DNA of 64,000 bases, from the NCBI GenBank assembly GCA_900467685.1, contig UBQX01000022.1, positions 1-64,000 of the forward strand, written 5' to 3'. Source of the stretch: Hyphomicrobiales bacterium. Lineage in GTDB: Bacteria > Pseudomonadota > Alphaproteobacteria > Rhizobiales > Rhizobiaceae. Shown piece after piece: positions 1 to 9,743 of the stretch; positions within the stretch are counted from its first letter, which is position 1, and each line of letters begins with the position of its first letter. The notes under the pieces were generated by a model. That model searched no databases. It was given only the letters and a program-made list of their open reading frames with translations, and had not been told where the DNA came from. Both the position numbers and the translations under genes were made by a program.

Positions 1-659
1 CCAATGGGGGCGGCGGGTTCCAGCGGGGCGGCGGGCAACGCGGGTCCCAGGCCAATAGCCGCACCGGTGCGATTTCAGATAGCCTTGCACGGTCGGGCAT
101 GGTGCGCGGGCATCAGGATGTGCCGACGCTGCGCGAGGCCGTGCTGGCGCTGACCATCATCAACCATCCGCAGATCCTGATCGACGAATATGACCATATC
201 GCCGATCTCGATTTCGAAAATCGCGATATCCAGAAGCTGCGCTCGGCCGTGCTGTCCGAAGCCGCGATGGCGGGTTCGCAGAAGTTCAGCCGCGAGACGC
301 TGATCGCAAGTCTTGAGGCGCAAGGGTTCTCGACGCTTCTCAAGCTGCTTGACCAGCAGGTGCGCAATGCGCGGCTCTGGACGGCGACCGAACAGGCCGC
401 CTCCGAGGATGCGCGCGAGGCTTTTTTGCAGGTTCTGGCGCTGCATCAGCGCACCCGCGTGCTGCGCCAGCAGATCGGCGAGCTGGAGCGCGAGATCGCC
501 GATGCGATTGAACGGGATGACGATCGCAATATCGACGGGCTGCTTCAGGCGCTACGCGAAGTGCAGACGGAGGCCGCCCGCCTGGAGAACCAGGAAGCCA
601 TCATCGATGGCTTCGGCGTGCTGTCGGGTCGCATCAAGGGGCCCGCAGTCGGCAGTTGA
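1..659 (+). CDS. dnaG: DNA primase DnaG, C-terminal part (5' end outside window)
   Basis: This is the C-terminal part of the primase that lays RNA primers at the replication fork. The reading frame is open from base 3 and ends at 659. The first 30 or so residues are a Gly/Gln/Arg/Ser-rich flexible linker. After it comes a helical domain with the pattern REAVLALTIINHP followed by DFENRDIQKLRSAVL, typical of the alphaproteobacterial DnaG helicase-binding C-terminus. The zinc-finger and TOPRIM domains lie upstream of the window. The next gene is rpoD on the same strand, the classic macromolecular-synthesis order, which supports the call. Confidence 0.9.
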   Translation, partial: NGGGGFQRGGGQRGSQANSRTGAISDSLARSGMVRGHQDVPTLREAVLALTIINHPQILIDEYDHIADLDFENRDIQKLRSAVLSEAAMAGSQKFSRETLIASLEAQGFSTLLKLLDQQVRNARLWTATEQAASEDAREAFLQVLALHQRTRVLRQQIGELEREIADAIERDDDRNIDGLLQALREVQTEAARLENQEAIIDGFGVLSGRIKGPAVGS

Positions 660-683
660 AATGATTCGCTGAATTTCCCGTGA

Positions 684-711
684 CTTGAAATTTGCCGCAC
701 ACTTCCCAAAT
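684..711 (+). promoter_or_regulatory. Putative sigma-32 (RpoH) promoter upstream of rpoD
   Basis: CTTGAAA at 684-690 is followed after 14 bases by CCCAAAT at 705-711. The enterobacterial heat-shock consensus is CTTGAAA, 13-17 bases, CCCATnT, so only one constrained base differs. E. coli rpoD also has a heat-shock promoter near the dnaG-rpoD junction, which makes the position sensible. The predicted leader would be about 320 bases long. Confidence 0.5.
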
Positions 712-909
712 AGGGGGGACTGCCCCGAAAGCTCTGGATTTAACCGCTTTTGGTGTTTTTTCAGATTTTTCGGGCAAAATGCTTGACTGCCCGGAGAATT
801 GTGGGAATCACCTTCGGGATCGGAAATGGTGGTATTGGTCAATCAGCTTGAATGCCCGCATCTTCATGCATGCGCCGAAACGGCTGCTGCGAGAAGAGGG
901 CTTTCGTGG

Positions 910-924
910 TTAATCAGGATTTAA
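910..924. promoter_or_regulatory. CtrA-type box upstream of rpoD
   Basis: TTAA (910-913), seven bases, TTAA (921-924). This matches the core CtrA recognition pattern of alphaproteobacteria except for the trailing C. It lies about 115 bases upstream of the rpoD start. It is a sequence match only. Confidence 0.35.
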
Positions 925-1039
925 TGGTCTTCCGCTAGCTCAAGACACATACGGGGGCGACGCGACGCTTTCAAGAGCAGTTGCGTCAGCCTCTCGTCCG
1001 GCTTGGCGAATTCAGACGTGACAGGAAAGCGACGGATAC

Positions 1040-3088
<2,049 letters not shown>

Positions 3089-3110
3089 TGCTTCCGCAAT
3101 GAAAATTTTC

Positions 3111-3139
3111 AAGGCCCGGACACCGTTCCGGGCCTTTCC
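3111..3139 (+). terminator. Rho-independent terminator of rpoD
   Basis: A perfect 10-bp stem (AAGGCCCGGA at 3111-3120 with TCCGGGCCTT at 3127-3136) has a 6-base loop and a short T/pyrimidine run. It lies 22 bases past the rpoD stop. Confidence 0.85.
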
Positions 3140-3204
3140 GTTTCGTGGGGAGCATTCCCAATTCTCCTCTCGATCCCGCCGCGAATCCAACCTACATAGG
3201 GACC

Positions 3205-4143
3205 ATGGATGATGTGCAGGTCGTGCCGAAGCGGGGGAAGGGATGGGCGTTTTCTACGTCGGCGGTCCTACATGCCGCCATTGCTGCCGCGCTTTTTCTG
3301 AAATGGCCTGACCCGAAACCGGAGCCACCGAAGGACGAGGCGGTGAAGGTCGATATCGTGCCGGAGCAGGAGGCGCCGAAGCCGCCGGAAGAAAAGGCGG
3401 CCGAGCAACCGCCGCCGCCGCCCCCGTCGCCTCAACAGGAAGCGAAGACCGAGCAGCCTTCTAATGTTCCTGTCCCGACTCTGCGTCCTGTTTTCGAATT
3501 CGGACAGAAGGACCAAGGCCCCGCACAGCAGGACGGTAGTGCCTCAGATGGCGAGAAGGACACAGCCGAAGACGAACTTGCCGACAAGAAGCCTGATGTA
3601 CCGCAGGCCGAGGAGCCGAAGGCGGTGACTGAAGAGGCCTCCAAGGAACCGCCTAGGGATGACCTGCCCGGCGTGCCTGACATCCTGAAGGCGCTGGAGC
3701 AGCAGGAAGCGGCCTCGGCAGCTGCTGCCGGTAAACCGGTGGAAGAAAAGGCGGCGACGCCGAAGCCTGCCGAGGCGCCCGAACTCAAGAAGGCGCGGAA
3801 GCTTTACTCCGATGCCGCTGTCGGCGGGCAGGCGGGCATGACCGCCATGGGCGACATGCCGCGCGAGGCCCGAATCGGCCAGCTTTGTGCGACCGAATTG
3901 CGCGAGCAGTTGCGGCATGCGACGCCGCGCTATAATCCGCTGATGCTGCCTGCCTACAGGCTTCGCTATGGAAACGTGCTGGATGTGCCCAAGGCAGCCT
4001 TTCGCACGCCGGGAGACTGGTACGATGTCAGCTTCCGCTGCGAGGTTGACGATGGCGGGCTGAAGGTTGTTTCTTTTGCCTTCAAGGTTGGCGCGACCGT
4101 GCCGCGATCGGAGTGGAAGGCAAGGAAATTCCCTGAAAACTGA
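3205..4143 (+). CDS. DUF930 domain protein with TonB/TolA-like architecture
   Basis: The function is not known. The protein has a short cytoplasmic N-terminus and one membrane helix (about residues 12-31). A long Pro/Glu/Lys/Ala-rich spacer follows, including a PPPPPPPSP run and PEEK/PEA repeats. A compact C-terminal domain (about 225-312) contains LCATELREQLRHATPRYNP and SFRCEVDDGGLKVVSFAF, which I recognise as the rhizobial DUF930 family. The layout resembles TonB or TolA, which span the periplasm, but no TonB C-terminal domain is visible. I chose the ATG at 3205. An in-frame GTG at 3145 would overlap the leader after the rpoD terminator and adds residues with no domain character. Confidence 0.75.
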   Translation: MDDVQVVPKRGKGWAFSTSAVLHAAIAAALFLKWPDPKPEPPKDEAVKVDIVPEQEAPKPPEEKAAEQPPPPPPSPQQEAKTEQPSNVPVPTLRPVFEFGQKDQGPAQQDGSASDGEKDTAEDELADKKPDVPQAEEPKAVTEEASKEPPRDDLPGVPDILKALEQQEAASAAAAGKPVEEKAATPKPAEAPELKKARKLYSDAAVGGQAGMTAMGDMPREARIGQLCATELREQLRHATPRYNPLMLPAYRLRYGNVLDVPKAAFRTPGDWYDVSFRCEVDDGGLKVVSFAFKVGATVPRSEWKARKFPEN

Positions 4144-4167
4144 AGTGGACTGAAGAGGAGAAGACAG

Positions 4168-4497
4168 ATGTCGCTACGCATGCCGCGCGATCTCGCGCGT
4201 CTTTCCCGCAGCGGGCAGTTTGACGGGGCGCTTTCGAATTTCGAGGCCGAGGCGCTCTCGGAAAGTGCTTCTTCACTGGGGCATCAGGGTCGCAAGGTGG
4301 AGAAGGCGCTCGCGGCACTGGCCGCGGCCGAGGGTGAGCTGCGCGAGGCTGCCCTTGCCGATGCGGGCGAGGCGGTCTGGGCCTATTTCGTGCAGCGCGA
4401 ACTCTGCGGGCTTCGGGACCATCGCCTCATCATTCGCGAAATGGGCATTCCGGAAGAGGTGCTCACGCGTCTGGGCGCCACGCCCAAACGGGGATGA
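4168..4497 (+). CDS. Small DUF6665-type protein
   Basis: This is a 109-residue protein of unknown function. It is largely helical, with an Ala/Glu-rich central helix (KALAALAAAEGELREAALA) followed by AVWAYFVQRELCGLRDH and an IREMGIPEEVLTRLG ending. This pattern fits small rhizobial proteins annotated DUF6665. The ATG has a good ribosome site (GAGGAGAAG, 8 bases upstream). It lies 24 bases after the DUF930 gene, so the two are probably cotranscribed. No signal peptide or membrane helix is seen. Confidence 0.65.
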   Translation: MSLRMPRDLARLSRSGQFDGALSNFEAEALSESASSLGHQGRKVEKALAALAAAEGELREAALADAGEAVWAYFVQRELCGLRDHRLIIREMGIPEEVLTRLGATPKRG

Positions 4498-4533
4498 GGG
4501 AACCGAAAGGAGCGTCCTGCGCTTAAAGCCGGA

Positions 4534-5178
4534 TCACCTTCGCAGTACGCACTCGAACTCGTTCCCCTTGGGCCAGTTGACGAGTGCCATGTCGCCTTCC
4601 ACTTCGAAACTCACGCCTTGCGGGTTCTCGAAGCGCTTTCCGTCGCCATTGTCATCCTTGAAGGTGATGGCCGTCTTGCCAGCGTGGTCGAGCCGCACGG
4701 TTTCCGGATCGCTCTCCACTCGGGTCACGATCAGCTCGTTCTTCGGATTGTTCCGGCACATGTAGACGGCGGGCGCCTTGCTCTTGACCAGGAAGAAGCG
4801 CGCCTGCAGGTCGGCGATGCGGTAGCGATAGCTGTCCGCCGTGCATTCCTTCGCGTCCTTGCTCCTGGCGCATTCATTGCGCTCGCGGGACCAGCGCAGT
4901 TCATAGGCCTTCATGTGTCGGATTTCGGGTGCCGTGTTCGGCATGGCCTCAACCTTTTTCAAGGCGCTTTCGAAAACGCCCGCGAGCTTGACGTCCAGTT
5001 CTGCCAGGTCGGGGTCTCCGCAGACCATCTCCTCGATCGCGTGCCGGGCGGTCGCGCAATCGAATGACGGCCCGGCCATGTTCTCAGCCGGTGTTTTCGG
5101 CTCCGAAGCGGCGTGAGCGGCCTGTGTGAGGGAAAGAGCGAGGAATGTCAGAAGTCCGGTCCGGATCAACGCGCGCAC
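4534..5178 (-). CDS. Exported MliC/LprI-like lysozyme inhibitor protein
   Basis: This is a 214-residue periplasmic protein. The signal peptide is RALIRTGLLTFLALSLTQAAHA. A DUF1311/LprI-like domain with four cysteines (FDCATARHAIEEMVCGDPDL, then NECARSKDAKEC) follows. The C-terminal MliC-type domain runs from VYMCRNNPKNELIV to ALVNWPKGNEFECVLR. Families with these domains inhibit C-type lysozymes in the envelope. The start is a GTG at 5178. It lies 5 bases after the stop of the upstream gene, so the two genes are probably cotranscribed and the longer upstream frame is only the shadow of that gene. Confidence 0.75.
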   Translation of the reverse strand: MRALIRTGLLTFLALSLTQAAHAASEPKTPAENMAGPSFDCATARHAIEEMVCGDPDLAELDVKLAGVFESALKKVEAMPNTAPEIRHMKAYELRWSRERNECARSKDAKECTADSYRYRIADLQARFFLVKSKAPAVYMCRNNPKNELIVTRVESDPETVRLDHAGKTAITFKDDNGDGKRFENPQGVSFEVEGDMALVNWPKGNEFECVLRR

Positions 5179-5183
5179 GACGG

Positions 5184-5651
5184 TCAGCCTTTCAGATAAT
5201 CCTTCAGAACCTTCACGATCATCGCGTGATCTTCGGTCTGGGCCAGCCCCGAGACGGTGATTGCTGCAACGACGCCGGTTCCGGCTACCCGGACCGGGAA
5301 GCTGCCGCCATGGTGCGAGAAGTTCATCTGGTCTATGCCGATTTCCGGTCCCGGGACGCGCCCCTTCTGGCGCAGGGCCTCGCCGATGGCAAGGGAAGAC
5401 TTGTGATAGCGCAGCGTCGTGTTCGACTTGCGCCTTGCCCATTCGTCGTTGTCCGGCGCGGAACCGGGCAGTGCGGCGTGAAAGAGGGTTCTGTCGGAGG
5501 TGCGGATATCGATCACCACGGGCGCGCCTTCGACCCGCGCGGTGGCAACCAGCGCCATGCCGATTTCCAGCGCTTCTGCTTCGCTGAAGGCCCGAAAAAC
5601 GAACCGTGCCTCTTCGGCTCTGATCTGCTCAATCAATTCTGCTGTCGACAT
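5184..5651 (-). CDS. Heme-degrading domain protein (UPF0303/DUF336, GlcG/HbpS family)
   Basis: This is a 155-residue cytoplasmic protein of the GlcG/HbpS-like fold. The motifs are IRTSDRTLFHAALPGSAPDN, WARRKSNTTLRYHKSSLA and MNFSHHGGSFPVRV, which are the conserved UPF0303 core. Members of the wider family bind heme or act as sensory or small-molecule binding proteins; the role here is not established. The ATG at 5651 begins MSTAELIEQI. The frame is open further upstream, but that region lacks family similarity. Confidence 0.8.
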   Translation of the reverse strand: MSTAELIEQIRAEEARFVFRAFSEAEALEIGMALVATARVEGAPVVIDIRTSDRTLFHAALPGSAPDNDEWARRKSNTTLRYHKSSLAIGEALRQKGRVPGPEIGIDQMNFSHHGGSFPVRVAGTGVVAAITVSGLAQTEDHAMIVKVLKDYLKG

Positions 5652-5889
5652 GTCCGATCCCAATGCTGCTGCCGAATCATAGCGCCGGTTTTTTGCGGTG
5701 CAACGCCTTTCTCTCGTGCTTTCCCGCCTCAAAAATATCTCAAAGTCTGAAGTATCTGCTATTGTTTCACCAATATGAATGGCAAGTGAACGCACGATTC
5801 GGGCAACATTCATGCGGCGGGGCTTATTCTGGAGTAAACATAGACGCATGAACGCGAAGGCTGGCAAAGGCTTCTAACGGAGAAGGAAA

Positions 5890-6258
5890 ATGAAACAGGT
5901 TCTGACAAGAACATTGCTTGCGGCGATGGTGGGACTGGGCGGCGTCTCGATCGCTCCCGTTGCTGCAATGGCCGATGGCATCTACTTCGGGTTCGATACG
6001 GGTCCGGGCTATCGCCGCCCGCCGCCGCCCCCGCCGGCGCCGTTCTACGAGGGCCGCGAGTATTACCGCCGTCCGCCACCGCCGCCGCCGGGTTATGGCT
6101 GCAGCGAACGCGAAGCGGTTCGTCGCGCCTGGCGCATGGGTCTTGAAGACCCGGAAGTCGTGCGCGTCACGCCGCGGCGGGTGATCGTCGAGGGACAGGT
6201 CGGCCGGCGCATCCGGCAGATCCAGTTCGCCAACGTTCCGGGCTGCCCGGCACTGTGA
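5890..6258 (+). CDS. Small proline-rich exported protein
   Basis: This is a 122-residue protein with a clear signal peptide (MKQVLTRTLLAAMVGLGG... to AAMA, cleavage near residue 29). Two PPPPPP tracts then sit within tyrosine/arginine-rich sequence (YYRRPPPPPP). A C-terminal basic segment contains two cysteines (GYGCSEREAVRRAWRMGLED and ANVPGCPAL). Rhizobia have many small secreted proteins of this type and the function is unknown. The ribosome site GGAGAAGG precedes the ATG. Confidence 0.75.
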   Translation: MKQVLTRTLLAAMVGLGGVSIAPVAAMADGIYFGFDTGPGYRRPPPPPPAPFYEGREYYRRPPPPPPGYGCSEREAVRRAWRMGLEDPEVVRVTPRRVIVEGQVGRRIRQIQFANVPGCPAL

Positions 6259-6300
6259 TTTTGCCGGCATACAGCCAGTCAATCAGCTAGAAAATCAGAC

Positions 6301-6332
6301 CGCCGCGCTCTTCCAGGAGCGCGGCGGTCTTG
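6301..6332 (+). terminator. Terminator after the proline-rich exported protein
   Basis: An 11-bp perfect stem (CCGCCGCGCTC at 6301-6311 with its complement at 6318-6328) and a 6-base loop, followed by TCTTGCTTTT. It lies between two convergent genes and may serve both. Confidence 0.6.
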
Positions 6333-6384
6333 CTTTTGGTCCCGCAGTGGACAAACGTGTGCCCCGTCGCCTGGAAGCTGGCCG

Positions 6385-7110
6385 TCAGGGAGCCATCTGC
6401 TTGATGGCAAAGGTGACGGTGACGCGGGCGTGATATTCGCTCTCGCCGGTTTCTACCGGCACGCTATCCGTTGCCTCCTTGGCCATCGCCATGCGAACCA
6501 TGGGGGCAGGCGGGGGCGGCATCTGCGCATCTTCGGAGATCGAAAGGATATCGCCGGTCGATACGCCTGCAGCTTCCGTAAGCGCCTTGGCCTTGGCGAT
6601 TGCATCGTCAACGGCCGCCTTGCGTGCGTCAGCCATGAGATCCTTGATCTTGCTGTTGCCGAAGCTCAAGGAGCCCCCGGAATTGATGCCGTTGGTGACC
6701 GCATCGTCCAGAACCTTGCCCAGCGATGCAATGTCGCGAACCCGAACCGTAAGCATGTTGGAAACCTGGTAGCCGGTCAGCTTCGGGGCTGTTCCATTCT
6801 TGCCGGAATAGTCGAATTGGGGCGAGACCGAAAAGCCGGATGTCTGCAGGTCGCGCGGCGCGATGCCCTTCGCCTTCAGGTCGGCGATCGCCTCGGCAAG
6901 CGCCTTGTTGGCATCATCCAGAGCCTGTCGCGCAGTGGGTGCGTTCTTCAATACGCCGAAATTGATGATGGCCATGTCCGGTGCGGCGGATGCCGAACCT
7001 TCGCCCGTCACGGTGATCCGCCCGGTTTCCTCAGCCGCAAAGGTGGCGGGGGCTGCCGAGATCATCGCCAGAACGGCGAGCGATGTCATGAGCCTGCGTT
7101 TATGTATCAT
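6385..7110 (-). CDS. Periplasmic SIMPL-domain (DUF541) protein
   Basis: This is a 241-residue protein with a signal peptide (MIHKRRLMTSLAVLAMISAAPATFAAE) followed by one SIMPL domain. The conserved pieces are ITVTGEGSASAAPDMAIINFGV, LQTSGFSVSPQFDY, GYQVSNMLTVRVRDI and the repeated DARKAAVDDAIAKAKALTEAAG helix. BP26/OMP28 of Brucella, a periplasmic immunogen, belongs to this family; the biochemical role is unknown. The ATG at 7110 has a GGAGG ribosome site. Confidence 0.85.
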   Translation of the reverse strand: MIHKRRLMTSLAVLAMISAAPATFAAEETGRITVTGEGSASAAPDMAIINFGVLKNAPTARQALDDANKALAEAIADLKAKGIAPRDLQTSGFSVSPQFDYSGKNGTAPKLTGYQVSNMLTVRVRDIASLGKVLDDAVTNGINSGGSLSFGNSKIKDLMADARKAAVDDAIAKAKALTEAAGVSTGDILSISEDAQMPPPPAPMVRMAMAKEATDSVPVETGESEYHARVTVTFAIKQMAP

Positions 7111-7301
7111 TGTGGTCCTCCAGTTGATGCGGCCGGCAAAACGGGCCGCCATGGCTGCGGAGCACGGTGCTGGCCAAACAGACCCGCCGAAGCTCCCCAG
7201 GCGCCGCGGACCCCGGAAAACGCAAGAAACGCGTCTTTCTCCGTGCGCGCGGCAACGGAAGCAAGATGTGTCTGCCGATTGTGTGACAAATGCGGCGGAC
7301 G

Positions 7302-7330
7302 CTTGCCGCGCGTGGCGAATTCGTTTAATC
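7302..7330 (+). promoter_or_regulatory. Putative sigma-70 promoter of the tRNA gene
   Basis: CTTGCC (7302-7307), a 17-base spacer and TTTAAT (7325-7330). Compared with the rhizobial CTTGAC and TATAAT consensus, one base differs in each hexamer. Transcription would begin about 48 bases before the mature tRNA. Confidence 0.5.
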
Positions 7331-7384
7331 GGAACCCGCTGCGGATCACCATTGTCCGCCGCACCGCCGTCGATAAGCCGGCGA

Positions 7385-7460
7385 GGGCCTGTAGCTCAAT
7401 GGTTAGAGCCGGCGGCTCATAACCGCTTGGTTGGGGGTTCGAGTCCCTCCGGGCCCACCA
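7385..7460 (+). tRNA. tRNA with CAT anticodon, probably tRNA-Ile2 (lysidine-modified); elongator Met is the alternative
   Basis: This is a 76-base cloverleaf. The acceptor GGGCCTG pairs with CGGGCCC, and the CCA end is encoded. The D stem is GCTC/GAGC, the anticodon loop is CTCATAA, and the T arm is GGGGGTTCGAGTCCCTC. The acceptor pairs C4-G69 and C5-G68 and the anticodon arm GGCGGCTCATAACCGCT resemble E. coli tRNA-Ile2, a TilS substrate, more than elongator tRNA-Met. A CAT anticodon is often labelled Met by default. Confidence 0.9.
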
Positions 7461-7566
7461 CTATCTATCCGTAATTTTTGTCAATTTTCTCTATTTAACG
7501 GAACCAATCCGCCGCCGTGCGCGTTGCACGGTTTGTGTCTTGTTGCGCAGGACGCAGGGCGTGGTG

Positions 7567-9501
7567 ATGGGTGACGCGGGGCCGAACTTGGGCTTCGCGG
7601 CGATGTTCCGGGCAGGGGGCGAGAATTTGGGTGAGCATGCTGTGTCTTCGGCTGGCGGAGACGCTCCGAAGTTGACGCCGGAGGAGATGGAGAAGGCGCG
7701 GAAGGCTTTTCTTCTTCAGCGCTTCCTGAAGAGCGCCAGAGGTTTCTGGGGGCCGTCGGGCGAGAAAGTCGCCTGGCTTTGCAGCTTGGCACTGCTGCTG
7801 CTGATCGTTTCCAACCTGGCGTTCCAGTATGGGTTCAACGTCTGGAACCGCAGGCTTTTCGATGCCATCGAGCAGCGAAATTCCTCTGTTGTGGCCTTCC
7901 TTGCGAAGGTTTTTCCGTTCCTGGTGATCGGCAGTGTCGGTCTCGTCACGGCGCAGGTCTATGCGCGCATGCTGATCCAGCGCCGCTGGCGTTCCTGGCT
8001 CACGAAAGCGCTGATTGCCCGCTGGCTCGCGCATGGTCGCTATTATCAGCTGAACCTGATCGATGGCGACCACAAGAATCCCGAAGCCAGAATTTCCGAG
8101 GATCTGCGCATCGCGACGGAGTCTCCGGTGGATTTCGTATCGGGTGTGCTTGTTGCCTTCCTTTCCGCATCGACGTTCATCGTCGTGCTCTGGTCGATCG
8201 GTGGCGCGTTGACGTTGACGCTGGGCGGATCGACAATCGTCATTCCGGGCTTTCTGGTGATCGCCGCGGTCCTTTATGCCGTCATCACCTCCACATCGAT
8301 TGCGGTGATCGGCAGGAATTTTGTCCAGGTCTCGGAGGTGAAGAACCAGGTGGAGGCCGAATTCCGCTACACGCTGACCCGCGTGCGCGAGAATGGCGAG
8401 AGCATTGCGCTGCTGGGGGGCGAGCAGGAGGAGCGCAGCGAGCTGGACAGGACCTTCAGCAATGTCCGGCGGCAATGGCGGCTGCTTTCTCACCAATATA
8501 TGCGCACCACGCTGGTTTCGCATACGTCGATGCTCGTTGCGGGCGTCGTGCCTGTTCTCTTGTGTGCTCCGAAATTTCTGGCCGGCGAGATGACGCTCGG
8601 CGAGGTCATGCAGGCAGCCTCCGCCTTCACGATCGTGCAGGGAGCGTTCGGCTGGCTGGTCGACAATTACCCGCGGCTTGCGGACTGGAATGCCTGTGCA
8701 CGACGTGTTGCTTCGCTCATGACGTCGCTCGATGAACTGGAGCGGGCGGAGGAAAACGACACGATCGGCCGCATCCAGCGCGGCGCGGCGGAGAAGGACT
8801 TTATCCTGAGCCTGCATGATCTTTCGGTGACGCTGGGCGACGGGCGCGCAGTGGTGAAGGAAACACAGGTCGAGATCGAGCCCGGTGAACGGGTGCTGGT
8901 GGCGGGCGAGTCCGGGTCGGGCAAGAGCACGCTCGTGCGCGCCATTTCCGGGCTTTGGCCCTGGGGCGACGGGAGCGTCAACTTCCGGGAGGGGAGCCGG
9001 CTCTTCATGCTGCCGCAGCGACCCTATATCCCGTCCGGCTCGCTGCGCCGCGCCATAGCCTATCCGCGCGGTGCCGACTGGTCGACGGCGAGCGAGCTGG
9101 CCACGGCTCTGGAAAAGGTCGGCCTTGGCCAGTTGAAGGAAAAGATCGATGACGAGGCGCCCTGGGATCATATTCTCTCAGGCGGGGAGAAGCAGCGCAT
9201 TTCCTTTGCGCGTCTTCTGCTTCACGATCCCGATATCGTGGTGCTTGATGAAGCGACTTCGGCGCTCGATGAAAAGACGCAGGATGCGATGATGGAAATG
9301 CTCATCCGCGAACTGCCTTCGGCAACCATACTCAGTGTCGGCCATCGCGCGGAACTCGAGGAATTCCATAGCCGCAAGATTACGCTGGAGCGGCAGGATG
9401 GCGGCGCAAGGCTGGTGAGCGACATCGATCTCGTCCATTACAAGAAACGGAAGAATGTCGTGTCGCGCATTCTCAAGCGAACCAAGTGGACACCAGCCTG
9501 A
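7567..9501 (+). CDS. ABC transporter with fused permease and ATPase, SbmA/BacA-related (BclA/ExsE/YddA type)
   Basis: This is a half-transporter of 644 residues. The membrane domain (about residues 60-350) has about six helices and the SbmA/BacA-like core (WNRRLFDAIEQRN, RRWRSWLTKALIARWL, NPEARISEDLRIATES). The ATPase has Walker A GESGSGKST (about 447), signature LSGGEKQR (about 537), Walker B DIVVLDEATSALDE (about 555) and an SVGHR H-loop. Relatives import peptides (BclA in bradyrhizobia), B12 (mycobacterial Rv1819c) or act with very-long-chain lipids (ExsE). The substrate here cannot be read from sequence. The ATG at 7567 has a weak ribosome site; ATG 7603 is an alternative. Confidence 0.85.
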   Translation: MGDAGPNLGFAAMFRAGGENLGEHAVSSAGGDAPKLTPEEMEKARKAFLLQRFLKSARGFWGPSGEKVAWLCSLALLLLIVSNLAFQYGFNVWNRRLFDAIEQRNSSVVAFLAKVFPFLVIGSVGLVTAQVYARMLIQRRWRSWLTKALIARWLAHGRYYQLNLIDGDHKNPEARISEDLRIATESPVDFVSGVLVAFLSASTFIVVLWSIGGALTLTLGGSTIVIPGFLVIAAVLYAVITSTSIAVIGRNFVQVSEVKNQVEAEFRYTLTRVRENGESIALLGGEQEERSELDRTFSNVRRQWRLLSHQYMRTTLVSHTSMLVAGVVPVLLCAPKFLAGEMTLGEVMQAASAFTIVQGAFGWLVDNYPRLADWNACARRVASLMTSLDELERAEENDTIGRIQRGAAEKDFILSLHDLSVTLGDGRAVVKETQVEIEPGERVLVAGESGSGKSTLVRAISGLWPWGDGSVNFREGSRLFMLPQRPYIPSGSLRRAIAYPRGADWSTASELATALEKVGLGQLKEKIDDEAPWDHILSGGEKQRISFARLLLHDPDIVVLDEATSALDEKTQDAMMEMLIRELPSATILSVGHRAELEEFHSRKITLERQDGGARLVSDIDLVHYKKRKNVVSRILKRTKWTPA

Positions 9502-9743
9502 GGGGCGGTGGCGGTTCCACTGCCGTTCATATTTTAAGGAATTCGCCCGGCGCGCCTGACACCGAATGGGCGCGCCGGGCAACGGTTCATGTGACGTCTT
9601 TCGTCTTGACTCGATCGCGCGATTTCGAGCAATTACGGCGATGACGTAGCTGAGCAACGTCTTGATCTCCGTGGCGAGAATTCGCGGGAGAGTTCGGACG
9701 CAGTACTTTGGGACTTCGATTGAGCGAGGGAGCTACGACGGAA

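Larger units (their letters stand above)
660..1039. other. dnaG-rpoD intergenic region
   Basis: These 380 bases hold no convincing gene. A short open frame at 692-913 has an unlike-protein composition and no ribosome site. The region carries a heat-shock-type promoter (684-711), a CGGGCA/TGCCCG inverted repeat around 768-792 and a TTAA-N7-TTAA box at 910-924. The rpoD ribosome site AGGAAAG lies just before 1040. It is therefore best read as the regulatory leader of rpoD. Confidence 0.6.

Noticed and set aside
692-913. A 73-codon open frame between dnaG and rpoD
   Set aside because: No Shine-Dalgarno, no family, and it overlaps the promoter and CtrA-like elements.
3400-3430. Tandem repeat or CRISPR-like signal in CCG-rich DNA
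   Set aside because: It is a proline-codon run inside the DUF930 gene; the proline tracts at 6019-6090 are likewise coding. No spaced repeats exist.
7385-7460. The tRNA as an attachment site of an integrated element
   Set aside because: No integrase gene and no repeat of the tRNA 3' end found downstream; both flanks are ordinary genes.
7495-9171. A 558-codon open frame antisense to the ABC transporter
   Set aside because: Composition is Arg/His/Gln/Asp-rich shadow sequence without motifs; the sense strand has all ABC motifs.
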